Shown: piece after piece, positions 6,084 to 11,645 of the stretch
Numbering within the stretch: position 1 is the first letter of the stretch
Layout of the letters: each line of letters opens with the position of its first letter
Assembly: GCA_021820785.1 (NCBI GenBank)
Contig: JAKADE010000051.1
Coordinates: 1-11,645, forward strand
Direction of reading: 5' to 3'
DNA from: Pseudomonadota bacterium
GTDB taxonomy: Bacteria > Pseudomonadota > Gammaproteobacteria > Steroidobacterales > Steroidobacteraceae
Length of the DNA stretch: 11,645 nt
Program-made: the position numbers and the translations under genes
The notes under the pieces: generated by a model
What the model saw: the letters and a program-made list of their open reading frames with translations, nothing else
The model's database searches: none
Told to the model about the DNA's origin: nothing

Positions 6084-8453
6084 TCAATTGCGCAGCGGCT
6101 TGCCGGTCTTCAGCGTGTGCACGATGCGCTCCTGGGTCTTCGCGTTGCCGAGCAGCGCGAGGAAGTGGCGCCGCTCGAGCGCGAGGAGCCAGTCCTCATC
6201 GACCTCGGTACCGGCCTCCACGTCCCCGCCGGTCATCACTTCGGCGATGCGCGAGCCGATCTCGAAGTCGTAGGGACTGATGAAGTGCCCCTCGAGCAGG
6301 TTGACCAGCTGTGCTTTGATCGAGGCCGCACCGGTGCGCCCGGCCACCGGGAAGCGTGCCCCGGCGAGCGGCGGACGGTAGCCGGACTCCGCCAGGGCGA
6401 GCGCCTGCTGCTTCGCGACGTACAACAGCTCATCGGCGTTGAACACCACCGGATCGCTGTCGCGCAGGAAGCCGAGCCGCCGCGCCTCGAGGCCGCTGCC
6501 GGCGACCTTGGCGGTAGCGATCGCCATGTAATAGTCCTTCAGCGCTGCGAACAGATCGCCTCGGCTCTCGTGCGCCGCGCGGCGCGCGAACTCCTTGCAG
6601 CCTCCGCCCCCGGGCAGCAACCCGACGCCGGCCTCGACCAGACCGACGTACGACTCCAGCGCCGCGACCACCCGGTCGCAGTGCAGCATGAACTCGCAGC
6701 CGCCGCCGAACACGTAGCCCTGGGTCGCCGCCACGGTCGGGATGAGACTGTAACGCAGGCGCATGGAGGTGCTCTGGAAGCGCGCAATCACCGCCTCGAG
6801 CGTCTTCCAGTCGCCGGCGGCAAGCACCGGGCGCAGCGCCTCGAGGTTGGCGCCGACGGAAAACGGCGGTTCGCTCTGCCAGAACACCAGCGCCCGGTAG
6901 CGCGACTCGGCCAGATCGATCGCCTGGTTCAACCCCTCGAGCGCCTCCGGAGAAATCGAGTGCGCCTTGGTCTTCAGGGACGCCACCAGCACCCCGTCGC
7001 CGCTGGTGAAGGCCCGTACCGCCACGTTCTCATAAACCGTCTCGCCGAGCTCACGCCGCTCCCCGACGAGTGCCACGGGCCACAGCTGACGCCGATACAC
7101 CGGAAGCTGCGAGCGGCCGACCAGGCGCTTGCCGGAAGCATCGTAGGATCCCTCAGGCGCATGCACGCCCGTGCGGCCCGCCTCCACCACCCACGCCGGC
7201 AGCGGTGCCGGCGCGAGTGTCTCGCCGGTGCGGATGTCCGCCTCGATCCACCCTGCGACGCGCGCCCAGCCGGCCGCCTGCCACATCTCGAACGGACCGC
7301 GCTGCCAGCCAAAACCCCAGCGCATGGCCAGATCGACGTCACGGGCCGAATGGGCGATCTCGCCGAGCTGGCAGGCGATGTAGTGAAAGGTGTCACGCCA
7401 GCAGGCCCAGAGAAATTTCGCCTGCGGGTGATCGCTCGAGCGCAGCGCCTCGAGGCGCGCGCCCACGTCCTCGATCTTGAGCATCTCGGTGACGGCCGCA
7501 TCGGCCTTCTCCCCGGCCGGCACATGTGTGCCGCTCGCCGGGTCGAGCACCAGCAGGTCCTGCCCCTTCTTGCGGTAGATGCCCGCCTTGGTCTTGGCCC
7601 CGAGCGCACCGGCGGCGATCAGCTGCTCGAGCCAGGGCGGAGAGACGAACAGTCCGTGCCACGGGTCCTCCGGCAGGCCCTCGCGCATGGTGCGCACCAC
7701 GTGCGCAAACGTGTCGAGCCCCACGACGTCCGCGGTGCGGAACGTCGCGGACTTCGGCCGCCCGAGGCGCGGCCCGGTCAGATCGTCGACGACGTCGAAC
7801 CGCAGTTTGTATTTCGCCGCGTTGGCGAGCGTGGCGAGCAGCGAGAACACCCCGACGCGGTTGGCCACGAAGTTCGGCGTGTCCTTGGCGCGGATCACTC
7901 CCTTGCCGAGGGTGGTGACCAGGAAGGTCTCCAGATGATCGAGCATCGCCGGGTCGGAGACGCTGCACGGAATGAGTTCCGCGAGGTGCATGTAGCGCGG
8001 CGGGTTGAAGAAATGCACCCCGCAGAAGCGCGCCCGCAGCGCCGCCGGACAGGCCTCGGCGAGCGCCTCGATCGACAGTCCCGAGGTGTTGGTGGCGAAG
8101 ATCGTCCGCGCCCCGAGCACCGGCGCCACCTTGTGGTACAGGTCGCGCTTCCACTCCAGTCGCTCGGCGATCGCCTCGATGACCAGGTCGCATTCGGCGA
8201 GCCGGCCAAGATCCTCGGCATAATTGGCCGGCTGGATGAACTCGGCGAGGCCGGGCTCGGCGAGCGGCGCCGGCTGCTGCTTGCGCAGCGCGGCAATGGC
8301 CTTCTCGGCGATACCGCTGCCGCCCTCGGCATCGGGCAGATCGAACAACAGGGTCGGCACCTGCGCGTTGAGCAGGTGCGCGGCGATCTGCGCGCCCATC
8401 ACGCCCGCGCCGAGCACGGCCACCTTGCGGATCATGAAATTCGTTTCAGACAT
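6084..8453 (-). CDS. fadN: Bifunctional 3-hydroxyacyl-CoA dehydrogenase/enoyl-CoA hydratase, FadN type (HAD-ECH order)
   Basis: This 789-residue protein has the dehydrogenase first and the hydratase last, the reverse of FadB. The NAD-binding motif is GAGVMG (15-20). Dehydrogenase catalytic residues follow with family spacing: S124 in NTS, H147 in VHFFNPP, E159 in LAEL and N198 in VANRVG. The dehydrogenase C-terminal helical region runs to about 400. The crotonase domain (about 470-680) keeps the oxyanion loop near GANLEAL (534-540) and both catalytic glutamates, E587 (GGGCEF) and E607 (GLVEAG), 20 residues apart. It should therefore hydrate enoyl-CoA and oxidise the 3-hydroxyacyl-CoA with NAD in one soluble protein. 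ATG 8453 follows AGAGGA. It lies 86 bases after the TetR gene and 22 before the thiolase, so the three probably form one transcript. Architecture and length match Bacillus FadN, which the symbol follows. Confidence 0.92.
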   Translation of the reverse strand: MSETNFMIRKVAVLGAGVMGAQIAAHLLNAQVPTLLFDLPDAEGGSGIAEKAIAALRKQQPAPLAEPGLAEFIQPANYAEDLGRLAECDLVIEAIAERLEWKRDLYHKVAPVLGARTIFATNTSGLSIEALAEACPAALRARFCGVHFFNPPRYMHLAELIPCSVSDPAMLDHLETFLVTTLGKGVIRAKDTPNFVANRVGVFSLLATLANAAKYKLRFDVVDDLTGPRLGRPKSATFRTADVVGLDTFAHVVRTMREGLPEDPWHGLFVSPPWLEQLIAAGALGAKTKAGIYRKKGQDLLVLDPASGTHVPAGEKADAAVTEMLKIEDVGARLEALRSSDHPQAKFLWACWRDTFHYIACQLGEIAHSARDVDLAMRWGFGWQRGPFEMWQAAGWARVAGWIEADIRTGETLAPAPLPAWVVEAGRTGVHAPEGSYDASGKRLVGRSQLPVYRRQLWPVALVGERRELGETVYENVAVRAFTSGDGVLVASLKTKAHSISPEALEGLNQAIDLAESRYRALVFWQSEPPFSVGANLEALRPVLAAGDWKTLEAVIARFQSTSMRLRYSLIPTVAATQGYVFGGGCEFMLHCDRVVAALESYVGLVEAGVGLLPGGGGCKEFARRAAHESRGDLFAALKDYYMAIATAKVAGSGLEARRLGFLRDSDPVVFNADELLYVAKQQALALAESGYRPPLAGARFPVAGRTGAASIKAQLVNLLEGHFISPYDFEIGSRIAEVMTGGDVEAGTEVDEDWLLALERRHFLALLGNAKTQERIVHTLKTGKPLRN

Positions 8454-8470
8454 GACTTCCTCTGTTGCTG

Positions 8471-8489
8471 CGGTCCGCGCTGCGGACCG
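8471..8489 (-). repeat. Perfect hairpin between the regulator and FadN-type genes
   Basis: The arms CGGTCCGC (8471-8478) and GCGGACCG (8482-8489) are fully complementary around a 3-base loop. It ends 17 bases ahead of the FadN start codon and just before its ribosome binding site. There is no T-tract, so termination is unlikely. As an intercistronic structure it could stabilise the downstream enzyme mRNA or tune FadN translation relative to the repressor; that role is inference. Confidence 0.55.
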
Positions 8490-8539
8490 TTCAAGGCGCG
8501 GCCCACGCCGCCGGGCCGCTCAGTGTTTCTGCACTCCGG

Positions 8540-9241
8540 TCAGCCCGACGGACCCTCGCCGCGGGGCGTCGCCGCCATGCCGGCCAGCATGAACGGCACC
8601 ACGTGCTTGACGATCAAATCCGGATCGCGCGCCGATACGGCCGAACGGCCGAAGAGTTTCAAGATGTCATTGCCCGCGAACGCGTGAAACATCACGCTGA
8701 AGCCGAGGTGCAGTCGCCAGGCGATTTCCTCGGCCGAGAGGCCCGGTAGCGCCCGGTCCAACGCTGCGGTGTAGCGCGTGACCAGATGACCCCACTCGCG
8801 CGAGAGGGTCTCGCGCAGCGCGCGGTGATTCTCCACGAGCACGCGCGAGAACAGGCGCACGAACAGTGCGCCACCGCGCGAGGGATCTTTCGAGAGCGCC
8901 AGTGCCGGGCGCACGTAGCACATCACCACGGCCTCGGCTTCGAACCGGGCGGTGCCGGCCGATGCGCGCGCCTCGAGTTCGTCGAGTTCGCGCAGACAAT
9001 CGCGCGCCCACGGCTCGAAGCGGCGGGCGAACACCGCCTCGAACAGTGCATCCTTGGAGCGGAAGTGATAATTGACCGCAGCGAGATTGACCCCGGCCTG
9101 CTGGGTGATCAGCCGCAGCGAGGTCGCCTCCAGGCCCAGTTCGACGAACAGCCGCTCGGCTGCGTCGAGAATCCGCACGGCGGTCTCTGAGTACTTCGGT
9201 TCGGGAGGTCCGCGGTCCGCGGACAGGGAAGAGGAATTCAC
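8540..9241 (-). CDS. psrA: TetR-family repressor, PsrA-like (fatty-acid-responsive)
   Basis: The TetR fold is clear: the N-terminal helix TAVRILDAAERLFVELGL, then the DNA-binding segment containing TSLRLITQQAGVNLAAVNYHF (ends near residue 60), and a diverse C-terminal ligand domain. That recognition segment is nearly the one I know from Pseudomonas PsrA, a long-chain-fatty-acid-sensing repressor of beta-oxidation genes. The frame opens at TTG 9256, but the promoter's expected transcription start is about 9262, leaving no room for a ribosome site. GTG 9241, preceded by GAGG nine bases upstream, gives 233 residues, the length I recall for PsrA. There is no ATG nearby. Neighbours are all beta-oxidation genes, and its own promoter carries PsrA-form operators. 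I infer autorepression and control of the downstream fadN-fadA genes, relieved by acyl-CoA or fatty acid. Confidence 0.88.
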   Translation of the reverse strand: MNSSSLSADRGPPEPKYSETAVRILDAAERLFVELGLEATSLRLITQQAGVNLAAVNYHFRSKDALFEAVFARRFEPWARDCLRELDELEARASAGTARFEAEAVVMCYVRPALALSKDPSRGGALFVRLFSRVLVENHRALRETLSREWGHLVTRYTAALDRALPGLSAEEIAWRLHLGFSVMFHAFAGNDILKLFGRSAVSARDPDLIVKHVVPFMLAGMAATPRGEGPSG

Positions 9242-9253
9242 CGGGCAGCGCCT

Positions 9254-9267
9254 CAAACAACTGTTTT
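9254..9267. promoter_or_regulatory. Putative PsrA-type operator
   Basis: CAAAC, four bases, then GTTTT. This matches the PsrA consensus as I recall it, (G/C)AAAC-N2-4-GTTT(G/C), except for the last base. The core AAACA-AC-TGTTT is an inverted repeat. It covers the predicted transcription start of the regulator gene, a position fit for autorepression. Confidence 0.6.
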
Positions 9268-9280
9268 AAACGTACATTTA
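9267..9280. promoter_or_regulatory. Second near-palindrome in the regulator promoter
   Basis: TAAACGTACATTTA is symmetric at 12 of 14 positions (two transitions). It abuts the PsrA-form site and covers the predicted -10 hexamer. It could be a second repressor site or a weaker half of a composite operator. Confidence 0.4.
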
Positions 9281-9297
9281 TTTTAATTCGAGGTCAA
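9269..9297 (-). promoter_or_regulatory. Sigma70-like promoter of the TetR-fadN-fadA transcript
   Basis: On the minus strand the -35 is TTGACC (9297-9292), the spacer is exactly 17 bases and AT-rich, and the -10 is TACGTT (9274-9269). Transcription should start near 9262, about 21 bases before the preferred GTG at 9241. The 61-base gap it lies in is the most AT-rich part of the window. Confidence 0.55.
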
Positions 9298-9317
9298 GCC
9301 ATCGGACGCCGGCCGCA

Positions 9318-11381
9318 TCAGTCCCAGCCCCGGCGCGCGGCTGCCTCGAACAGCCGCGGCGCCGGCGCCCAGCGCGCGCCGTGGCTGGGCGCGAGCCGTG
9401 CCATCGTCGCAATCACCTTCTCGAGCCCTTCTTGCAGCCCCCAGTACATCGGACCGCCCTTGTAGGCGGGAAAGCCGTAGCCGTGGATGTAGACCACGTC
9501 TATGTCGCCCGAGCGACTCGCGATGCCCTCGGCGAGGATCTTCGCCCCCTCGTTGACCAGCGGATGCAGCAGTCGCGCCAGGATCTCCTCATCGCTGATC
9601 GCCCGCCGCTCGATATTGAGCTCGCGCGAGACCGACTCGATGAGCGCGAGCGCCTCGGGGTTGTGACGGCGCTTGCCGCCCTCGTAGCGGTAGAAGCCAT
9701 GTCCGCTCTTGCGCCCCAGGCGCCCCTCTTCGGCCATGCGCTGCAGGATGGGCGACCAGCGCTCATCGGCCGGCAGCGTGCGATTGCGGCGGATTGCCCA
9801 GCCGACATCGTTACCGGCCAGATCACGCATCGCCAGCGGCCCCATGGCGAAGCCGAACCCCTCGATCACCCCGTCGACCTGCTCGGGGGTCGCGCCTTCC
9901 TCGAGCAGCCGCTCGGCCTCCACCCCGTAGTAGAGCAGCATCCGATTGCCGATGAATCCGTCGCAGTTGCCCGCCATCACCGGAATCTTGCCCAGACGCT
10001 TGGCGAGCGCCATCACGGTGGCGAGCGTCTGCGGGGAGCTCGCTTCGCCACGCACGTTCTCCATCAGCTTCATCACGTGCGCGGGACTGAAGAAATGCGT
10101 GCCGACCACCTGCTGCGGCCGGCCGGTCACCTGCGCGAGCTGGTCAATGTCGAGCGTCGAGGTGTTGGTGGCGAGAATCGCATGGGGCGGCAGATGCCGA
10201 TCGAGCTGCTCGAACACGGCACGCTTGAGCGCCGGGTCCTCGAAGACCGCCTCGATGGCGATGTCGGCCGTCGCGAGCGACTCGTAGCGGGTGGTGCCGG
10301 CAATGTGCTGCAGCGCCGCATCGGCTTGCGCGCGGCTGAGCCGACCGCGCTCGACGGTCTGCGCGTACACGGCACGGATGCGATCCATCGCGGCCGCAAG
10401 CGCCGCCTCCGAGACATCGAGCAGCGTCACGGGGATGTCCGCGTTGGCGAACAGAACCGCAATCCCCGCCCCCATCGTGCCGCCTCCGACCACTGCGGCG
10501 CGACGGATCGGCAGCGGCGTGACTTCAGCCCCCACTCCCTCGATCCTGCGGGCGGCACGCTCGGCATCAAACACGTGCATCAGCGCCTTGCGCTGCGGAC
10601 TCTCGCGGCACTCCAGGTAATACTGACGCTCGAGCGCGAACGCCTCGGCGCGCCCGCGGGTACAGGCCGCCTCGATCGCATCGGCGATGCGCCAGGGGGC
10701 GAGCTGGCCCTTGAATTTACGCTCGTGTGCCGCACGCCAGACGCTGAACAGCTGCGGATCAACGCCGGTGATCTTCTCCTCGCGCTCACTGGCGAGCGGC
10801 CCGGAGCCTTCGTCGGCGAGGCGGCGCGCCCAGGCCACGGCCTCGGGCATCACGGCATCGGCCAGCGCGTCGATCACCCCGAGCGAACGGGCGCGGGCCG
10901 CCGGGAGCGCCTCGCCCGTCGAGATCGTCTCGAGCGCCGCCTGCGGGCCGGCGAGCCGCGTAAACCGCTGCGTGCCACCCGCGCCGGGAATCAGGCCGAG
11001 TTTCACCTCCGGCAGACCCACCCGCGCGCCGCTCGCGGCGATGCGCGCATGACAGGCAAGCGCCAGCTCGAAGCCGCCGCCGAGCGCCACGCCTTCGATG
11101 GCTGCCACGACCGGCTTGCCGAGCGATTCGATCCGAGCGATCACCTCGAGCAGGATCGGCGGCTCGAAGGCCGCACCGGAGGCGATCTCGCGGATGTCCG
11201 CGCCGGCCGGGAACGACCCGTTCGCACCGATGATGACCACTGCCCTGACCGCAGCGTCGGCTGCGGCGCGGTTCATGCCCTCCATCAGTCCGCGGCGTAC
11301 CTCGAGGCTGAGCGCATTGACCGGAGGGTTGTCGATTTCAAGGACGGCAACGTCGCCGTCGCAACGGTAATGGGTCGGCAC
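9318..11381 (-). CDS. Bifunctional enoyl-CoA hydratase/3-hydroxyacyl-CoA dehydrogenase (ECH-HAD order)
   Basis: This 687-residue multifunctional enzyme has the hydratase first, as in FadB/FadJ and the peroxisomal L-bifunctional protein; its C-terminal motif GYGFPAYKGGPMYW is typical of that group. In the crotonase domain (1-190) the oxyanion loop PAGADIRE (58-65) and both catalytic glutamates, E105 (GGGFELAL) and E125 (LPEVKLG), are present. The NAD motif is GGGTMG (299-304). Dehydrogenase residues S408 (NTS), H429 (GTHFFSP), E441 and N479 (IGNR) keep family spacing. Both activities should work: hydration of 2-enoyl-CoA and NAD-dependent oxidation to 3-ketoacyl-CoA. The start is GTG 11381 with GGGGAG just ahead. 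The gene ends 61 bases before the repressor's open frame begins. At 687 residues it is shorter than E. coli FadB. Substrate range is unknown. Confidence 0.92.
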   Translation of the reverse strand: MPTHYRCDGDVAVLEIDNPPVNALSLEVRRGLMEGMNRAAADAAVRAVVIIGANGSFPAGADIREIASGAAFEPPILLEVIARIESLGKPVVAAIEGVALGGGFELALACHARIAASGARVGLPEVKLGLIPGAGGTQRFTRLAGPQAALETISTGEALPAARARSLGVIDALADAVMPEAVAWARRLADEGSGPLASEREEKITGVDPQLFSVWRAAHERKFKGQLAPWRIADAIEAACTRGRAEAFALERQYYLECRESPQRKALMHVFDAERAARRIEGVGAEVTPLPIRRAAVVGGGTMGAGIAVLFANADIPVTLLDVSEAALAAAMDRIRAVYAQTVERGRLSRAQADAALQHIAGTTRYESLATADIAIEAVFEDPALKRAVFEQLDRHLPPHAILATNTSTLDIDQLAQVTGRPQQVVGTHFFSPAHVMKLMENVRGEASSPQTLATVMALAKRLGKIPVMAGNCDGFIGNRMLLYYGVEAERLLEEGATPEQVDGVIEGFGFAMGPLAMRDLAGNDVGWAIRRNRTLPADERWSPILQRMAEEGRLGRKSGHGFYRYEGGKRRHNPEALALIESVSRELNIERRAISDEEILARLLHPLVNEGAKILAEGIASRSGDIDVVYIHGYGFPAYKGGPMYWGLQEGLEKVIATMARLAPSHGARWAPAPRLFEAAARRGWD

Positions 11382-11408
11382 GGGACTCCCCAGCGCAGCA
11401 ATCGCGCG

Positions 11409-11437
11409 ATGGTAGCGCGGTGCATGCGCCTTATCGA
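11409..11437 (-). promoter_or_regulatory. Candidate promoter of the ECH-HAD gene
   Basis: On the minus strand TCGATA (11437-11432), a 17-base spacer, then TACCAT (11414-11409), each four of six to consensus. The -10 ends 27 bases ahead of the GTG start. The 77-base gap contains no PsrA-form operator, so this gene may not be under the same repressor. Confidence 0.35.
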
Positions 11438-11458
11438 GCCACCCGTGCTCCGTGCGCT

Positions 11459-11645
11459 TCAGCTGCCGATGATCTGCCGCGCCCTGAGGGCCTCGAGCAC
11501 GTGCCGCGCTTCCTCTTCCGGTCCGAGCGGACTCGGCGTCAGCACGATCTCCGGGCTCTGCGGAGCTTCGTAGGGCGAATCGATGCCGGTGAAGTTCTTG
11601 ATCTTGCCCTCAAGCGCACGCGCATAGAGGCCCTTCGGATCGCGC
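11459..11645 (-). CDS. cysC: Adenylylsulfate (APS) kinase, C-terminal end (5' part outside window)
   Basis: The last 61 codons of a minus-strand gene end at TGA 11459-11461. The opening residues [20 protein letters not shown] and the following [15 protein letters not shown] are the conserved C-terminal signature of APS kinase, which phosphorylates adenylylsulfate to PAPS in sulfate activation. The remaining 25 residues, Glu/Ala/Arg-rich, form the C-terminal tail. Only this end is visible, so a standalone CysC and a CysN-CysC fusion cannot be told apart. It lies upstream of the ECH-HAD gene with a 77-base gap and is functionally unrelated to beta-oxidation; no terminator hairpin with a T-run is seen between them. 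Confidence 0.88.
   Translation of the reverse strand, partial: RDPKGLYARALEGKIKNFTGIDSPYEAPQSPEIVLTPSPLGPEEEARHVLEALRARQIIGS

Noticed and set aside
4721..6280. A 519-codon plus-strand frame across the thiolase gene
   Set aside because: Antisense shadow of an intact thiolase with low-complexity His/Arg-rich translation.
6060..8687. An 875-codon open frame on the plus strand opposite the FadN-type gene
   Set aside because: The opposite strand encodes a full enzyme with all catalytic residues. Long antisense frames are expected in GC-rich genes because stop codons are rare; the translation is Arg/His/Glu-rich and resembles no family.
9207..9222. Tandem GGTCCGC with a short palindrome in the start of the TetR gene
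   Set aside because: It is inside the coding region upstream of the DNA-binding domain, in a low-complexity Arg/Gly/Pro stretch, with no positional sign of an operator.
9242..9256. TTG at 9256 as start of the TetR-family gene
   Set aside because: It would fall only about six bases after the predicted transcription start, inside the putative operator, with no room for a ribosome site; GTG 9241 fits better.
9381..11573. A 730-codon open frame on the plus strand opposite the ECH-HAD gene
   Set aside because: Same GC-driven antisense artefact; it also runs into the APS kinase gene and has no ribosome binding site.

Overview
This GC-rich window (AT-rich only in short intergenic stretches) looks like the chromosome of a gammaproteobacterium. 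The strongest hint is a PsrA-type TetR regulator, the fatty-acid sensor best known from Pseudomonas, set among beta-oxidation genes. The exact taxon cannot be fixed from the sequence alone. All genes lie on the minus strand except the fragment at the left edge.

Layout. (1) 1-276: the 3' end of an Lrp/AsnC-family regulator on the plus strand, convergent with what follows. (2) 283-2779, minus strand: a two-gene operon of a class-V-fold PLP enzyme (isopenicillin-N-epimerase-like) followed, with an 11-bp overlap, by a 12-segment APC-family amino-acid permease. (3) 2780-3391: no secure gene, but a decayed-looking minus-strand reading frame. (4) 3392-4309: a membrane-anchored ankyrin-repeat protein. 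(5) 4310-4858: about 550 bp without a credible gene, holding a long near-perfect hairpin and two smaller ones. (6) 4859-11381: a fatty-acid beta-oxidation block. Read in the direction of transcription it comprises a bifunctional enoyl-CoA hydratase/3-hydroxyacyl-CoA dehydrogenase (ECH-HAD order), a PsrA-like TetR repressor, a second bifunctional enzyme with the reverse domain order (HAD-ECH, FadN type), and a thiolase. (7) 11459-11645: the C-terminal end of an APS kinase (CysC or the CysC part of a fused protein), running off the right edge.

How the genes fit together. The two bifunctional enzymes each keep all the hydratase and dehydrogenase catalytic residues that can be checked, and the thiolase keeps its Cys/His/Cys set. 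The block therefore encodes two complete hydration-oxidation modules and one thiolysis step, but no acyl-CoA dehydrogenase or acyl-CoA ligase inside the window. The repressor has a good sigma70-like promoter overlapped by a site matching the published PsrA consensus form and by a second near-palindrome. I infer that it represses itself, and probably the downstream FadN-type and thiolase genes, until long-chain acyl-CoA binds it.

I found no mobile element, CRISPR array, tRNA or rRNA. Most of the window is conventional metabolism. The points most worth a second look are the operator arrangement, the pairing of opposite-architecture enzymes, the 4611-4658 hairpin and the gene remnant near 3060-3395.
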